Part shown: positions 30,001-40,983 of the stretch, in pieces
Numbering within the stretch: position 1 is the first letter of the stretch
Layout of the letters: every line of letters starts with the position of its first letter
From: Strigamia acuminata
Taxonomy: Eukaryota > Arthropoda > Chilopoda > Geophilomorpha > Linotaeniidae
Assembly: GCA_949358305.1 (NCBI GenBank)
Contig: OX442316.1
Location: 13,330,001-13,394,000 of the forward strand
DNA length: 64,000 bases
Reading direction: 5' to 3'
Notes under the pieces: model-generated
Databases searched by the model: none
What the model was told of the DNA's origin: nothing
Seen by the model: the letters and a program-made list of their open reading frames with translations, nothing else
Position numbers and translations under genes: made by a program

Positions 30001-33000
30001 ACGGTGTTTTCTTTCCTGCAATGCGTATTTTGCATTCACTCTTGATGTTCTCTTCTGATTTGTAGCAGTGACACAAAAGAAGTAACTTTCTTTTTGTGCA
30101 AATTCAACTCACTCTTGGAGTCTTGGGCTGGAGCAACGTAGCAACATGCAATTCTCTGTATTCGGCTTTGGTTTTAGATTGAAACAAGCCTTTAAGTCTG
30201 TGGGGACATAAATTGAAGAGAAGTTAGATACTCAATTTTGCATTAACAAAAATTGCTTTTAAAGCTTAGGTCTTGGTGTAGCGTGTAATGAAAATATCCG
30301 AGCGTAAGGGATGAACGAAAAAGTGATTTAGCTTCATGAATCATGCCGATTTTGAAATATTGAATTGCAACACAACAGTAGAGTCTTGTTGCGCGGTTTA
30401 GGTTTAGGTTTAGTGCAAGAAATACTTTTATTACTTTTTTCTTTAAAGGGAAAGATAAATTGGGAACTTGACTGTTCCCTACAGAGAAGTTGGCGCGTGC
30501 TTGTGTCCACTTAACCCTTTTCATACACACTTTATCTCGTTTCCTCCGCAAACTCAATTATTCTATCAAGGGGGGGATGAGTTTGCCAGGCCATTGTCTT
30601 GGTTGTCTACTGATAGAACAAGGGTGACCTTTGGCACAAGTACATTTTGATGGCAGCCTTCCAATGAGGGGCAGACAAAAGATCATTAGCTCAGATAAAC
30701 GAATTGAATTGAATCAGGAGGGAACTATCTTTGGCATCACTCAATTTGTCAGCTTGATTCATGTCGAACATTGATGTCTTTTGAGGGAAAAAAATTTGTT
30801 TTTCTACTCTTTGTTTTCAGTTGTTTGATTTATTTTTTTGATTTATTTTTGATTTTTTCTTCTTTTGATTTATAGAGGATTGGGAAGAGAGTGTGACTAA
30901 TGTCACCGTTATGGGACTCGAATCAGTAACGACCATAGGAAGTCTTTTGCCAGCTCATGATTACCACTTTAGGGTGTTTGCTGAAAACGAGGTTGGACTC
31001 AGTGACCCTAGTGATGTTCTACAGGTGACGACAAGTGAAGAAGGTACGTGTTTAAACATTTGCTTCAAGAATTGAAGAATGTATTTTAGGAATTTGTGTG
31101 CTATCATTTTGAAAACAAAATGGGTCAGATTGTGATAATACCGGTTGCCAGGCCGGTTGTCATCCATTAAAACTCACGAAATTGCATCAATATTCCATCA
31201 TAAATGTTTAATAAATTAATTACTGTTTAGATATCGTTAGTATTGGTCGATGTTTTATTCATTTTTGATTTCTTTTTTATGATAGTTTGCGAATTGCTCA
31301 TTTTCTACGTCGTGCATAAAAAATGAGGGAGACAAAGCGCATTTGTGTTTGATGGATTGTTTCGTTAGCATGTTGCATGTAGCAGTTGTAAATAATTCCG
31401 AAACAATTTTTACTGTCTCATCATCGTGATTGATCGCCGTATAATCTTGTTATTAGGGTAATTAAGTATTTGGGAGTCGATTTTAACTAGTTTTATTTAT
31501 TTTGTTAATGGATTTTGCTCTCGAATCTTAATCGTAATGGATTGAGGAGGTTGAAGCTCGTCAATAATTTGTGTTGAGTTTCGTTGATATCTTGGAATGG
31601 CACGCGCAAAGGGGTTGGTGGGGTTGTCTGAGGTGGAGCGTTGGAATAAGATGGATTGCCTTGGCGCATTCGCATTTCATTTAACCCATTATTAATCTGG
31701 GTGCGTTCGTTTTGGCATGACGTTCACCTTCCAAATGACAGATTTGCGCCCTCCACTCATTAAACTTGCGAACAAAGAATGGTGAGCAATATTTTCTTTA
31801 TATTCTTTTTTCTGCCAGATGATTAAAAAGGAGATTTATGGTCCAGCCGACCAACGGTGCCAACTTTTGTTTATCTTGATGGCTGTAACACCTGTTTAAA
31901 GAAGTAAACCACCGTTCCTTTAGATGGGCGAATAATGAATCATTCTCTAGTCTCTCTTTAAAGGATGGAATAAGTTATTGCTTCTTACTTTGAATTTTTT
32001 ATGCAACAAAAATTGGGCTTTTGAATTAAACAGGAGCTTCTCGAAGTAATAGAGAGCGGGAGAAAGGAAAAAATAAAAGTGAAATAATAAATGATCGTTA
32101 GCTAAAAGAGAAAAGCGCTTTATCTTGTGTTGACAGTGGAGTTTTCGCGACGGGTAATTTGCTTCATTTCAATTCATTCACATCGCTGAGTCGTTTGGCT
32201 GCTTTCCTTCAATCGAAGGCGTCAGCTGACATTTCTAAAACGCGTCCTTGGATGGATTTTAGGGGAAAAATTGGCTCAAACTTTTGTTTCGGTATACTGG
32301 CATATCAGTTGGTCTTGGAAGTGATGATTGTTTTAATTTTATGATTCAATGAAAACAAACATGAATTTTATACTCGAAGCTTATGAATTTTTGAAAATAA
32401 TAAGAAATTAAAAACTTGTTATATTTGTTTTTTAGTTCCGAGTGGACCGCCACAAGATGTTAAAGTTCAAGCAACAGGTGCAACTTCACTTTTGGTCACG
32501 TGGAAGGTACAAGTTAATTCAGCATTTTTAATTAAATCCTTAAATCTAACATAAGAGTTAGGAAATTTAATTATTTTAATTCTTATAACCTTTTGATATC
32601 GTGCTGGTGTGGCGCATGTTTGTTTTTTGGAATCGTTTAGTGTTTTCATTTTGTTTTCTTTGAATTTTTGTGCATAGATTTTTTTTTAAACATTGATTTT
32701 TTCAATTACTTAATCAGACCGTCTCCACAATGAGTGCTAATAAGAAGTGAAATTTTTTTTTCTTTTAATTTTAGATTTTTTAATTACATTTTAAAAGCAG
32801 CGAGTTTTAATTGAATTAATTTACAATGGATTGGGAAGGGAAATTGTGTTAACCGATGTTCGTTTATGATCGAACAGCCACCGAAACGAGGCTCGTGGAA
32901 TGGAGAGTTACTCGGATACAACGTTGGTTTCCGACAACACGACGCTCACGATTCTTTCACATTTCGCACCGTGGAATTGGCCATCGATCCTGACCAGGAA

Positions 33001-36000
33001 ATGGCCCTCGAACTGACTGGATTACGCAAATTTGCCAAATACGGGGTCGTGGTGCGTGCTTTCAACCGAGTTGGACACGGAACTAACTCGGATGAAGTCG
33101 TTGAACAAACGGCTGAAGACGGTGAGTAAGAGAAAATTTCATTTACGTATCTCTTCTTTTAAAAAAAAAATAAAAAAATAAAAAGGAAAATAAAAAAGAT
33201 GCAGTGCAAAGGAGGAGGAAAATTTGATGTATTTCAGGGAAAAGAGCATGTTTAATTAAATTCTTTACGCGTAAGTTAATTACCTTTGCCTTGTGAAGGG
33301 AATTTAAAGTTCGCAAAGGTCGGACTTTACTTATTTATGACAATGCGTATATCAAACTTTAAATGAGAATTGGAAAATGGCCTTGGTTAGGATTACTCAC
33401 ACACTAATGTACAGTAAAAGGCGTTGTGGGAACTGCTTTGGAGAATCGATTCGTATTCGTCATTTAATGCGTGAATCTGCACTGTTTAAACTAAACTGAT
33501 TAGAGATTTGTTTACATTTCAGTCCCAGCTTTGCCGCCTGAAAACTTGGAATGCGTGCCACTCAGTTCTCAGAGCTTACAAGTTTCGTGGCAACCGGTAC
33601 CTTCGTACGCCGTCCACGGTTTACTGCAGGGCTTCAAAGTGATCTACAAGCCGACGGAAGAATGGTATGGTGGGTAATGAGGAGTTTCGTCTGCGTTATT
33701 TGTCCATTTTTATTAGAAATTATTTCATTTTGAATGAAAGTTTGCATGTGGGTAAATGAAATTTTGTTTGGAAAAATGCAGATGGCGTTGAAGCTGAAAC
33801 CAAGATCACTTCTGCTCTTAAGACTATCATTCACGGACTGGAGCGATTCAGCAATTACAGTATTCAAGTGCTGGCTTTCACTCGGCGCGGTGATGGTACT
33901 CTGAGTTCTCCCGTTTATTGCAATACTTTGGAAGATGGTAATTAGTTTTGAAGTTTGAAAAATTATAATTATGTTAAGCAAATAAATGTTGCGTTAACAA
34001 TCCCACCCAATACATTATTTACATACCATTTACGGTAATGTATTTTCCCTTCCCATTGCAGAAAATTGACACCACGGGGTCGTACTAAGGGCTATTCCCA
34101 AATACAGCATATTTTCTGATGTGAGCTTAATTAGACTGGGGATTTGGTCTATCCGTAGCCCTTATATAGGTTTTTAACAACATTTATTTGCAGTGCTTCT
34201 TTATTTTAAAAAAATTTATTTTACGTACCGTAACATTTTTTCTTGAAAAAACAAATAACTTGGATAATTTTTTTTTAAAAAATTAATAATGTTTTTTTCG
34301 TGCATTCTTACCAGTTCCCGAAGCTCCTGCTACCATTAAAGCTCTCGTTATGAGCTCGGAATCGATTTTAGTCGTGTGGAAACCACCAAACAACAAGAAT
34401 GGAGATATAATTAAATATTCCGTGTACATGAGATCAGTGGATCCGGGCAAGGAGGTAAAACTTTATTAATTTTATTCGTCGAATCGGTGCATGTGGTTTT
34501 CTTTTCCTTTTTCCTAGCTAGTAGTAAACATTCATCGTTTGAGGTACTAGGTTTTGTTCTTCGTTGAATCGATTTTTTTTTTTATGGTACTTGGTCGGGC
34601 GACCCATGTCGCATTGTGTTTGCAGATCGACCTTCTTCTCTCTCTTCACCTGGAGGTCTTCTCGTTTTGGTTTGTCAAGTGTGCTCTGTCTATTTTCCAC
34701 AGGTTTTGACCCGTCGTTTGCGCCTAAACACAGGCAATCTAGAGCCATGTGACATTGTCTTCTTAGCAAACATCTCATGTTGAAAGCCTCTTTTCATTTC
34801 GTTAAATGAGAATGGTGCAGGAAATTTAACCTTAAGCATCTATTGCTTTCCTCATGTGTTTACAAAACTCCACTTAACTTAACTCTCATCTGAACTCGGG
34901 AATCAAAGGTGGAGGGTGGGGGTGGACAATTTTCTAATCTTGTTGCATTCTAAATGTACGGTAATTTCCAAATATTAGCTATCATACATGAAGGTTATTT
35001 GCACATTTTAATTAAGCAAATTAAAGGGAATTCGTACTATCACTTTTAATTATTCCAAACGGATATATTTTTCTTTTTTTTTTCTTTCTTTATTCATTTA
35101 TTTATTCATTTTTATTTATGTCTGCAGGAAACGTTCAAGCAAGTCGTGTCTGGAAGCCAAACTCACCACAAGTTTATTGCGCTTAAAGAGAATCAGCGCT
35201 ATGAATTCTGGGTAACTGCATCGACATCGGTTGGAGAAGGACAGAGTACTCACGTGGTGTCCGTTCAGCTTACTGGTCCACCAGGTAAAGAAAAATTGCA
35301 CTTGGTCGCGACTCGCGAGGAAAGTTAACGTAAATTGTGATATATACCGTGATATATACATGTGATAAATGAGCAGTGGAGATATTCGATAATCAATGGA
35401 ATGTGCGGCTGAACGCGGGTGCTGCATTCCAAACTCGTGGCGTTCGCTTTTTCTTATGTGGGAATAATGAAGAAGAATGAGAAGAGCCCGCCATTACTTT
35501 CTGTCCCTCCTTGGCCAAGATGTCTCGTCGTCGCTATTTTTCATGCAAACTCAGATTGGGCTGTCTACGCTCTTTTATTAATCCGGCATTTCATTCTACG
35601 TGCCCATTCTTCAGATTTCTTTTCTACCTTCGTTCGTGTGGTTCAGTTTTTTATCCCCCGCTTCTTTTTCACTTTCCTCTTCCTTCAATCGCTGTCTGCT
35701 TGCAGTTGACTGCAGTCTGAATTGAACTTATCAGCAGCAACGCGATTGCAAACTTTCCTTTGCATCTATTTTAGGCAAACATGAATAGCTTCAAAAATAC
35801 TCAAATTCGAATCAGATTTGGAGTCCTTCGAGACCGAAAAATAAAATAAAAAATAAAATTCGATAACATCTTTCAATAACCGGATATAATATACATTCAA
35901 ATTTATTCCTATGTAAATAACACAGAAAATTACAAGATGGTATTCAATGTTACAAATTGCAACTATTTTTTCCGCATTTTTCGAGTGTGAAAATAAGCAA

Positions 36001-39000
36001 ACAGAATAAATTTATCCAAATTCTTGGATTTGTCCTATTTAAAGAAGTAATGGTACCTCAATCTTGCAGCGCCCACCTTTCTTCTATGCTTTTATATAGT
36101 GTGAGGCATGTTTTCGAGCTGCACACTTTTGAAATGTGACTCCTTTCCGATCGGGCGGAATGGTTACGTCTCTGAAGAAGCCGCTTTGAAGCGATAGTCA
36201 TTAAATCGGTCGCCGTGTTGATATTGAGAGCCGATTTGGCTCGCTCATCCCCACTGCAGAGCAATACTCGTATTTCATTTTAACATTGGAGGTATGGAAA
36301 ATGGGACTTTGCCTTTTTAGCTTCTCAATTTAAATTTTCCAATTCCCCCATTGAGATTGATTTACATCTACGAGGGACTATTGAGGTTTAATCTGCGAGT
36401 TTATCTCTTATTGACAAATGCAACACGACGCTTCGGGTTGCGGGATTAAATTAGAGCTATTTATGTGCATCTTGAATTCTAATGCATCGGCCAGTACAGT
36501 TAGTACTAATGCCAAGTCGATAGGGATTGCAGTTTGTCTTGAAGGATCACGTAAATCGTCTGAACGCACTCGAATGGTTTAGGGTTTAGGCTTAACTGCG
36601 TCGTTTTGGCAGTCAGCGTTATAACCTTGGGATGACGAGAGGAGTGAGCAAAATGAGCGAAAGATTGTTCAATTTTCAAATTGTTTCCCAGTGTTTGTGA
36701 GAAAAGAAATGATTTAAGTGATATGCCACGTTTTTCACGCATCACTGAATGAGTGAATTTTATTATTTTTTTTTACTTGGTATGGAATTGAAAGTGTTGG
36801 ATTAGTGATACATTCATTCATCGTGAGAATGTACGTATTTGGTCATTGGAATATTTGTTCGGATGAAGTATGGGTTTTCTTGAAACACCAATGGAAAGGA
36901 AATGCTATCAGTTTGTCGACTGGAGACTGCAGGAAGCTGTGATCATTTGTCAATGTCAAACGGATGAAGCGAGGGGAGACGTTTTTGAATGCTCAAATTC
37001 TCATTTTGAATAGAAGCAGCGTAAAAGTGACGCCGTTACTGACTTTGACTTGATCTTAAATTTCAATGTTTGTTGAGTCGTGTGTTTGCCACGACAAAAA
37101 GTGAAGAAGGAAAGAAAAAAAAAAAACATTTTAGAAAGATAAAATGAAAATGAAAAATAAATGTATTTTTTTTTTGTAATACGATTAATGGTTGTCCTTT
37201 TTTGTTGTTCATTTAGTTGCAGCCAGACTTGCCGAGTTTGACACACAGATGGTGACATCTCTCGGTTCGGAAGTGTCTCTTTCGTGTTGGGCAATTGGAG
37301 TACCTCTTCCGGATCGCGAATGGAGATCCCGGTAAAACATAAAACACGGAGAATTAAAAAGAAGAAGTGATGAAAGTCTAGTTAATTCGCAGTGGTCAGT
37401 CGATTGAGAAGAACGAACGTATTCAATGGTTACCCGACGGCACACTTACAATAACGGACGTGCGCAGCTACGACATTGGAAACTACACGTGTCATATATG
37501 GAACAGCCACGGATCCGATGATGTCACGTACACCATATTGGTACAAGGTATCAGTAGAATAAGAGGTCGATTACTTGTGTCCTTTTGCAAGTTAAGGGGG
37601 GCTGGTAGTTTGCAAATTTTATTACCTTTATTTAGCCATTTAAAGCCGTGGTCTTATTAGCGGTGGTGTGTTGTTGTAAGCTGGAATGTTCGTTGTCTCA
37701 TCTTCATTCTCCAGTCGTAGTTAGTAGTTAGTTGAGCAGTGAGGGGAAACCATCTGGAACTGCAATGGAGGAGCATGGGAGTCATTAAGTTGGAAAAGGA
37801 TTCATTACAGCGTCTGTGCAAGGTGTCTGTCTTCATCAGGAAAAAAGGCGAGGCCAGGGAGCAATTAGGGACCATTTTCTTAGTAAAAGTTCTTTTTAAC
37901 AACTGTGTTTAGTGTGGCTCGCGAATCAAATTTACAAAGATGAGTATTTTGCACGCACACGGCAATCTCGTTATGTAGTGTCGTTATTATTACTTTGACA
38001 AATTGTACGCTTGGATTGGTTACACCCAATGTTAGGTTTGGCTGAGAAATGACTAATTCAGAAACGACTACATTGTACATTGTACAACGTGAAATTAATC
38101 GTTTAATTTTTTATGGATGAAAAGTTTGTTTTTAAATGTAATAAGGGAAACATTTATTCACTGCATTAGGAATTCCTCCACTGCGAATTTATTCATTTTC
38201 ATCTTTATTCATTTCCATCGATTGCAAAGTTTTAAAAGATAATGCCATTTTTCTCTAGTTTGAGTTAAAGCAGCGCGCTCAAGAAAACCCCAGAGAAACT
38301 AGAAATCACAAGTGGTTGGAATTCCCAATCTCCATTCTTCATCCCTCTCTGGTGGCGTGCTTTGGCGTCTTTCTCTCTCTGTGTGTCTCTGTCTTTCTCT
38401 CCCGCCCTCTGTCTCTCTCTCTCTTCTACTCCCTTAACCCGTCTTCATCCATCAGCATTTTCTGAGAAGCAGATGACATGTCCCCCGTTGGTTGTAATGT
38501 TGTTGTCCAGCCCGATCGATACGTGTCCACTCTAATAAAGGCAATCTCTAGTAAGAGGAAGCAACTTCATTAGGGACAAAACGAAATTACTAAGTGTGTG
38601 AAAAAAGCCCTTTAGCCATAGTGGTTTCTTGCTAAAAATGGCAATGACCCATCATGAGCGCCTGGCGATATTGACGTGTCTAATCTTCATCATCGTCATG
38701 TAAACAATGTTCGAATGTCACTAATGGTAATAGGATACGAGGGTGGCTTTCTTGGAAAGAAAGTTATCAACGTTTACATTTTAAATACAAGTTATTTAAT
38801 ATTTTGAATCACAGTATGAATGAATTCTGTTCATAAAATGTTAAATTCGCCATGTGAGTTTCGGGAATTTGGTTAATATCGAAATAAAAAGAAACGGGTC
38901 GTTCGTTTTGTGTTAGTAATTCTTACTGAATATTTGCTCCGCAGTGCCTCCAGCGCCTCCGTATCTAACGGTATCAGAAGTGTCATCTGATGCAATTGTA

Positions 39001-40983
39001 TTAAAATGGGTTCCCGATAAAGCCGAAGGAATGCCAATATTAGGTGAAATGTTAAAATATTTTGGGTTGTTTTGTGTTGTTTGTAATGTTTTTGCCGGGA
39101 ACGCAGGATTTACCATCCATTTTAAACGAGAGTACGGAGAATGGGAGGAAATAGTTGTCGGCGCAGACCACCTCACATACACTTTGTTCAATTTGGAATG
39201 CGGCACGCGCTACCAGATGTCTGTCACAGCCAGAAACAAAATTGGAGTTGGCGATGCTTCGCAGATACTTACAGCAAGAACTAAAGGAGCAGGTACCTTA
39301 AAGCGAGCAAGTACATAAAAATCGTTAAAGAATCGTGTTAGAATTATAAAAATTTTTTCACAGCTCCCACAGTTCCAACTCGTGAAAAGTTGATTGAAGA
39401 AAGTGCCACGTACGTGACACTGCACCTATCAAGTTGGTACGAGGCAACCGCGTGTCCAATACTTTATTTCGTTGTTCATCACAAACCCAGAGACGAAAAT
39501 ATTTGGACGCTCGTGTCCAATAACGTGCAACCGCATCAAAATCAATTCGTCATTCCCGATCTGCAACCAGCCACTTGGTATAGGCTGCGCATAACTGCTC
39601 ATAATAGTGCAGGATCCTCGGTGGCCGAGTATGACTTTGCAACTCTCACCGTCACAGGAGGTAGATTAAAAATCTTAAATTAATTAATTTAATTAATTAA
39701 TTAATTTAATTAATTTTTCAAGTAACATTGGCTTCGGAACCTGCCATCAATGATGCTCCTGAAAACGAGCCGCGAACTTGGGACATGAAGATGGTTGCGT
39801 CTGTGTCCGGTTCTGCCATCGTGGTCGTTACAGTCATTGCTCTCGTGTGTTTTTTTGGCTATCACTACGGAGTCATTCATCACAAAGAAACAGGTAGTGG
39901 AACGGGCAAAGTTTCCCGTTTGCTGGTTTGCTTATGTTTATTTATTTCAGTTCGGGATGAACATTTTGAAAAGCCGTTAGCAGAGCCAACGACTAAATCC
40001 TACACGACAAAGAATTCCAATTCGGGAAGCTTCACTTATTTACTCACAAACAATGACAGGACTCGTACACATCTCATTAGTGAAGCGAACGTTGAAGGTG
40101 AGTTTGAGTTTGCTTATTTAACACGGTAGTTTAAACAACTAATACAGTTGTATTTACACGTCAAGGAGTCCATGATGATGCTTGTCCGTACGCCACTTTC
40201 CAGTTGTCTGAGAATAAACAGAACAGCAACAACACTGCTGAAGAATTGCGCACGTTCAGCAAACGACATCCTGTATGTGTTGATATCGCACTGAACTCGA
40301 AATCCAGTCGATTTGAACATTTTTATTTTACTTTAGTCTGAAGTGGAAGAAATTTACTCCAAAGTTAGAAAAGCTAATTCGACCCAAAGATCAAGGACTC
40401 CTTACGCGTATCCTGATAGTCAAGGTAGTTATTAATGAAAAATTCATTTTATTATATCGATGCGAGTTAATTGTGATTTTTGTTTCAGCATACGCGAATC
40501 CAGAACAGAAAAGTCACGATACTCCAACTCTAGTACCCGATTCAACACTTCAACTACATCCGAGACATCAATGTCGACCTGGCCAATGTGATCACCATGG
40601 TAACAAAATTATTCTTACGCGCTTTTTAATCGACAGCAGTAACCATAGCACAGTCACAGTTCCAGATTTACTGGAACATGGTCCAGAGTCGGGATCGTCG
40701 AATGAACCTTCACCAAATTTAGAAAAAGCAGCGCCTTTTCTGTCACTCAACCGAGGAAGAACCAGTGCTTTGACACCAATGAGACAAACTAGATCCAATA
40801 ATAGGTGATGATAAAAAAAAATTATTTTTATGTATATATAGGTACATATTTTTTTTAAATAGGTACGCTCATCAGCCTCAGACGACAGAAACGACGCTAA
40901 TTTACCAAGATGGGCTCGAGGTGTATCTTCCGTACTACGAAGACCACAACGCATATACCAATGTGGACCGATCTTACCAATGA
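10127..40983 (+). CDS. Dscam: Dscam-type adhesion receptor, 32 exons, 5' end missing
   Basis: Cell-surface immunoglobulin-superfamily receptor for homophilic recognition, known in neurite self-avoidance and arthropod immunity. The 32 exons join without a frame break to give 1783 residues plus stop; most junctions are phase 1. Domain order read from the translation is Ig2 to Ig9, FN1 to FN4, Ig10, FN5, FN6, one membrane helix and a cytoplasmic tail. This is the diagnostic Dscam order, with Ig10 between the fourth and fifth fibronectin repeats. Ig1 and the signal peptide are absent from the window or unrecognised. Each exon is present once: the arrays of alternative Ig2, Ig3 and Ig7 exons known from insects and crustaceans are not seen. 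Introns are 0.7-3.2 kb across much of the Ig part and shrink to 50-70 bases at many 3' sites. Splice sites were assigned by eye; no transcript evidence. Confidence 0.93.
13065..15428 (+). CDS. Dscam: Dscam Ig3 domain, two exons
   Basis: Exons 13065-13182 and 15250-15428, joined in the codon for arginine or serine before WLKKMG. The first half has the Ig cysteine in VVVPCAAQGYPIPSY. The second half has the pattern DAAVYVCVVNNSVG. In insects the first half corresponds to the exon 6 variable cluster; the introns on both sides (12024-13064 and 13183-15249) show no further copy. A long T-run directly precedes the second acceptor. Confidence 0.92.
17483..17749 (+). CDS. Dscam: Dscam Ig4 domain, single exon
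   Basis: One phase 1-1 exon encodes the whole domain. It opens with ALDVIIEPRVQT, very close to the conserved Dscam Ig4 start. It has the first cysteine in AVMKCVISGFP, the tryptophan in VSWLKDGQP and the tyrosine corner GMYQCLVRNEAESAQ. It is followed after only 96 bases by the Ig5 exon. Confidence 0.95.
17846..18142 (+). CDS. Dscam: Dscam Ig5 domain, single exon
   Basis: One phase 1-1 exon of 297 bases encodes the whole domain: SVPELRQTF at the start, SLMCIASGIPP with the first cysteine, VTWALDGS with the tryptophan, and GGDYSCIAQNRVGS at the tyrosine corner. The order and the DGDVVSHLNL strand match Dscam Ig5 (compare the EGNVVSYLNI-type strand of vertebrate DSCAM). Confidence 0.95.
18799..22309 (+). 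CDS. Dscam: Dscam Ig6 domain, two exons
   Basis: Exons 18799-18909 and 22148-22309. The first starts GRAYIRPMRKMSIVAGD, the typical linker into Ig6, and ends in IFWEK. The second has FANGTLIVQNVQ and GKYTCSVSSPDGQ. The 3.2 kb intron between them is the longest recognised in the gene and holds a transposable element with terminal inverted repeats at 20509-21088. Confidence 0.93.
20480..21157. repeat. Dispersed repeat copy, split by the inserted element
   Basis: The left part 20480-20506 and right part 21092-21157 together match the single repeat at 7066-7158. The intervening sequence is the TA-flanked element. This gives relative timing: the dispersed repeat is older than the element. Confidence 0.55.
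20509..21088. mobile_element. Short TA-flanked terminal-inverted-repeat element (MITE-like)
   Basis: The first 17 bases, GGTGCATTCCAAAACTC, return exactly as the reverse complement at 21072-21088. The dinucleotide TA flanks both ends (20507-20508 and 21089-21090), as expected for Tc1/mariner-type target duplication. Just inside both termini are imperfect tandem motifs of the type GGCGTTTTAGGCGTTTT. The 580-base interior has no transposase. It lies in the Ig6 intron of Dscam and interrupts an older repeat that is present without interruption near 7066-7158. Confidence 0.75.
22887..23174 (+). CDS. Dscam: Dscam Ig7 domain, single exon
   Basis: One phase 1-1 exon of 288 bases: VSPKIVPFSFQD at the start, RLQCVVSEGDVPLAIRW with cysteine and tryptophan, then SILTINNV and GRYTCTVSNEAASVNHSA. 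In insect Dscam1 this domain is the exon 9 cluster of dozens of mutually exclusive copies. Here only one copy is seen; the introns 22310-22886 and 23175-24789 hold no similar sequence that I could recognise. Confidence 0.94.
24790..26244 (+). CDS. Dscam: Dscam Ig8 domain, two exons
   Basis: Exons 24790-24909 and 26077-26244. The first has PPQWVVQPQDADVLVGHSV and RLDCQADGFPKPIITWMK, the Dscam Ig8 opening. The second has VLTNGSLRLMSADENDRG and the corner QYFCLASNGIGAGLSK. Both junctions are phase 1. Confidence 0.94.
28055..28762 (+). CDS. Dscam: Dscam Ig9 domain, two exons
   Basis: Exons 28055-28202 and 28614-28762, joined inside an arginine codon before YDVKETVLKNG. The first half has ALICQVRGDSPVQLTWQ; the second has ISELRIRHVEREDT, FSCSAKNAYGRDD and SIQLLIL, which aligns with the conserved end of Dscam Ig9. 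The FN1 exon follows. Confidence 0.94.
29079..31043 (+). CDS. Dscam: Dscam fibronectin type III repeat 1, two exons
   Basis: Exons 29079-29210 and 30876-31043. The first gives TKLSWTQPYDGNSPIINYLV, with the conserved tryptophan and the family motif GNSPI. The second gives ATTIGSL-type strand TTIGSLLPAHDYHFRVFAEN followed by VGLSDPSD. The exon pair is phase 1 outside and inside. Confidence 0.93.
32436..33121 (+). CDS. Dscam: Dscam fibronectin type III repeat 2, two exons
   Basis: Exons 32436-32506 (71 bases, ending phase 0 after VTWK) and 32878-33121. Characteristic residues are PSGPPQDVKVQATGATSLL, then GELLGYNVGFRQHD, LTGLRKFAKYGVVVRAFNRV and GHGTNSDEV. The LNKFTQYG-like segment is conserved in FN2 of vertebrate DSCAM. 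Confidence 0.92.
33523..33937 (+). CDS. Dscam: Dscam fibronectin type III repeat 3, two exons
   Basis: Exons 33523-33669 and 33782-33937, joined in an aspartate codon. The first has PPENLECVPLSSQSLQVSWQ and LLQGFKVIYKPTEEW. The second has LKTIIHGLERFSNYSIQVLA and FTRRGDGTLSSPVYC, essentially the Dscam FN3 consensus. Confidence 0.94.
34315..35284 (+). CDS. Dscam: Dscam fibronectin type III repeat 4, two exons
   Basis: Exons 34315-34454 (ends phase 0) and 35128-35284. The first has VPEAPATIKALVMSSESILV and VWKPPNNKNGDIIKYSVYMR. The second has LKENQRYEFWVTASTSVGEG and a short linker ending in GPPG. The intron after it (35285-37216) is 1.9 kb with no recognised element. Confidence 0.93.
37217..37547 (+). 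CDS. Dscam: Dscam Ig10 domain, two exons split by a 61-base intron
   Basis: Exons 37217-37331 and 37393-37547, joined inside an arginine codon. The first has VAARLAEFDTQ, SLSCWAIGVPLPDREW; the second has LPDGTLTITDVRSYDIGNYT and CHIWNSHGSDDVTYTILVQ. An Ig domain between FN4 and FN5 is the hallmark of Dscam. The 61-base intron is notable because a second, intronless Ig10-like exon lies at 52671-52952. Confidence 0.95.
38945..39292 (+). CDS. Dscam: Dscam fibronectin type III repeat 5, two exons
   Basis: Exons 38945-39043 and 39107-39292, separated by a 63-base intron. Residues include PPAPPYLTVSEVSSDAIVLK, then FTIHFKREYGEWEE, LECGTRYQMSVTARNKIGVG and ILTARTKGA. The CGTRYQ and RTKG segments are strongly conserved in arthropod Dscam. 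Confidence 0.95.
39364..39660 (+). CDS. Dscam: Dscam fibronectin type III repeat 6, single exon
   Basis: One phase 1-1 exon. It reads PTVPTREKLIEESATYVTLH, CPILYFVVHHKP, FVIPDLQPATWYRLRITAHN and EYDFATLTVTG. The last two segments are nearly invariant in insect Dscam. The following 62-base intron (39661-39722) is made mostly of repeated TTAATTAA-type palindromes. Confidence 0.95.
39723..39893 (+). CDS. Dscam: Dscam transmembrane exon
   Basis: This exon gives a short acidic juxtamembrane stretch, then WDMKMVASVSGSAIVVVTVI and ALVCFFGYHYGVIHHKETG, a single hydrophobic helix of about 22 residues with histidine/lysine on the cytoplasmic side. Insects have two alternative exons here; one is seen. 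Confidence 0.92.
39951..40983 (+). CDS. Dscam: Dscam cytoplasmic tail, six exons to the stop codon
   Basis: Exons 39951-40097, 40148-40272, 40337-40424, 40489-40804 and 40863-40983 (five after the transmembrane exon; six counting it). All join in frame and end in TYTNVD-like sequence NAYTNVDRSYQ and a TGA. Tyrosine motifs visible: CPYATFQL, EEIYSKV, TPYAYP, QAYANP, LIYQDG and NAYTNV. YANP and YTNV fit the YxNx pattern bound by Grb2/Drk-type SH2 domains. A possible 37-base intron at 40600-40636 is read through in frame and is more likely coding. The introns are 50-65 bases. Confidence 0.85.

Larger units (their letters stand above)
10289..38944. other. Dscam introns of more than 300 bases
   Basis: Apart from the transposable element at 20509-21088 and the sequence around it, the larger introns (for example 10289-11873, 13183-15249, 15429-17482, 18910-22147, 26245-28054, 31044-32435, 35285-37216, 37548-38944) hold only AT-rich sequence, T-runs and short simple repeats. 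One is a CT-rich stretch near 38365-38430. No extra Ig-like exon copies or RNA genes were recognised in them. Confidence 0.6.

Noticed and set aside
40600-40636. 37-base intron in the Dscam tail exon
   Set aside because: Too short for normal splicing and its removal would break the frame; reading through keeps it open to the next donor.
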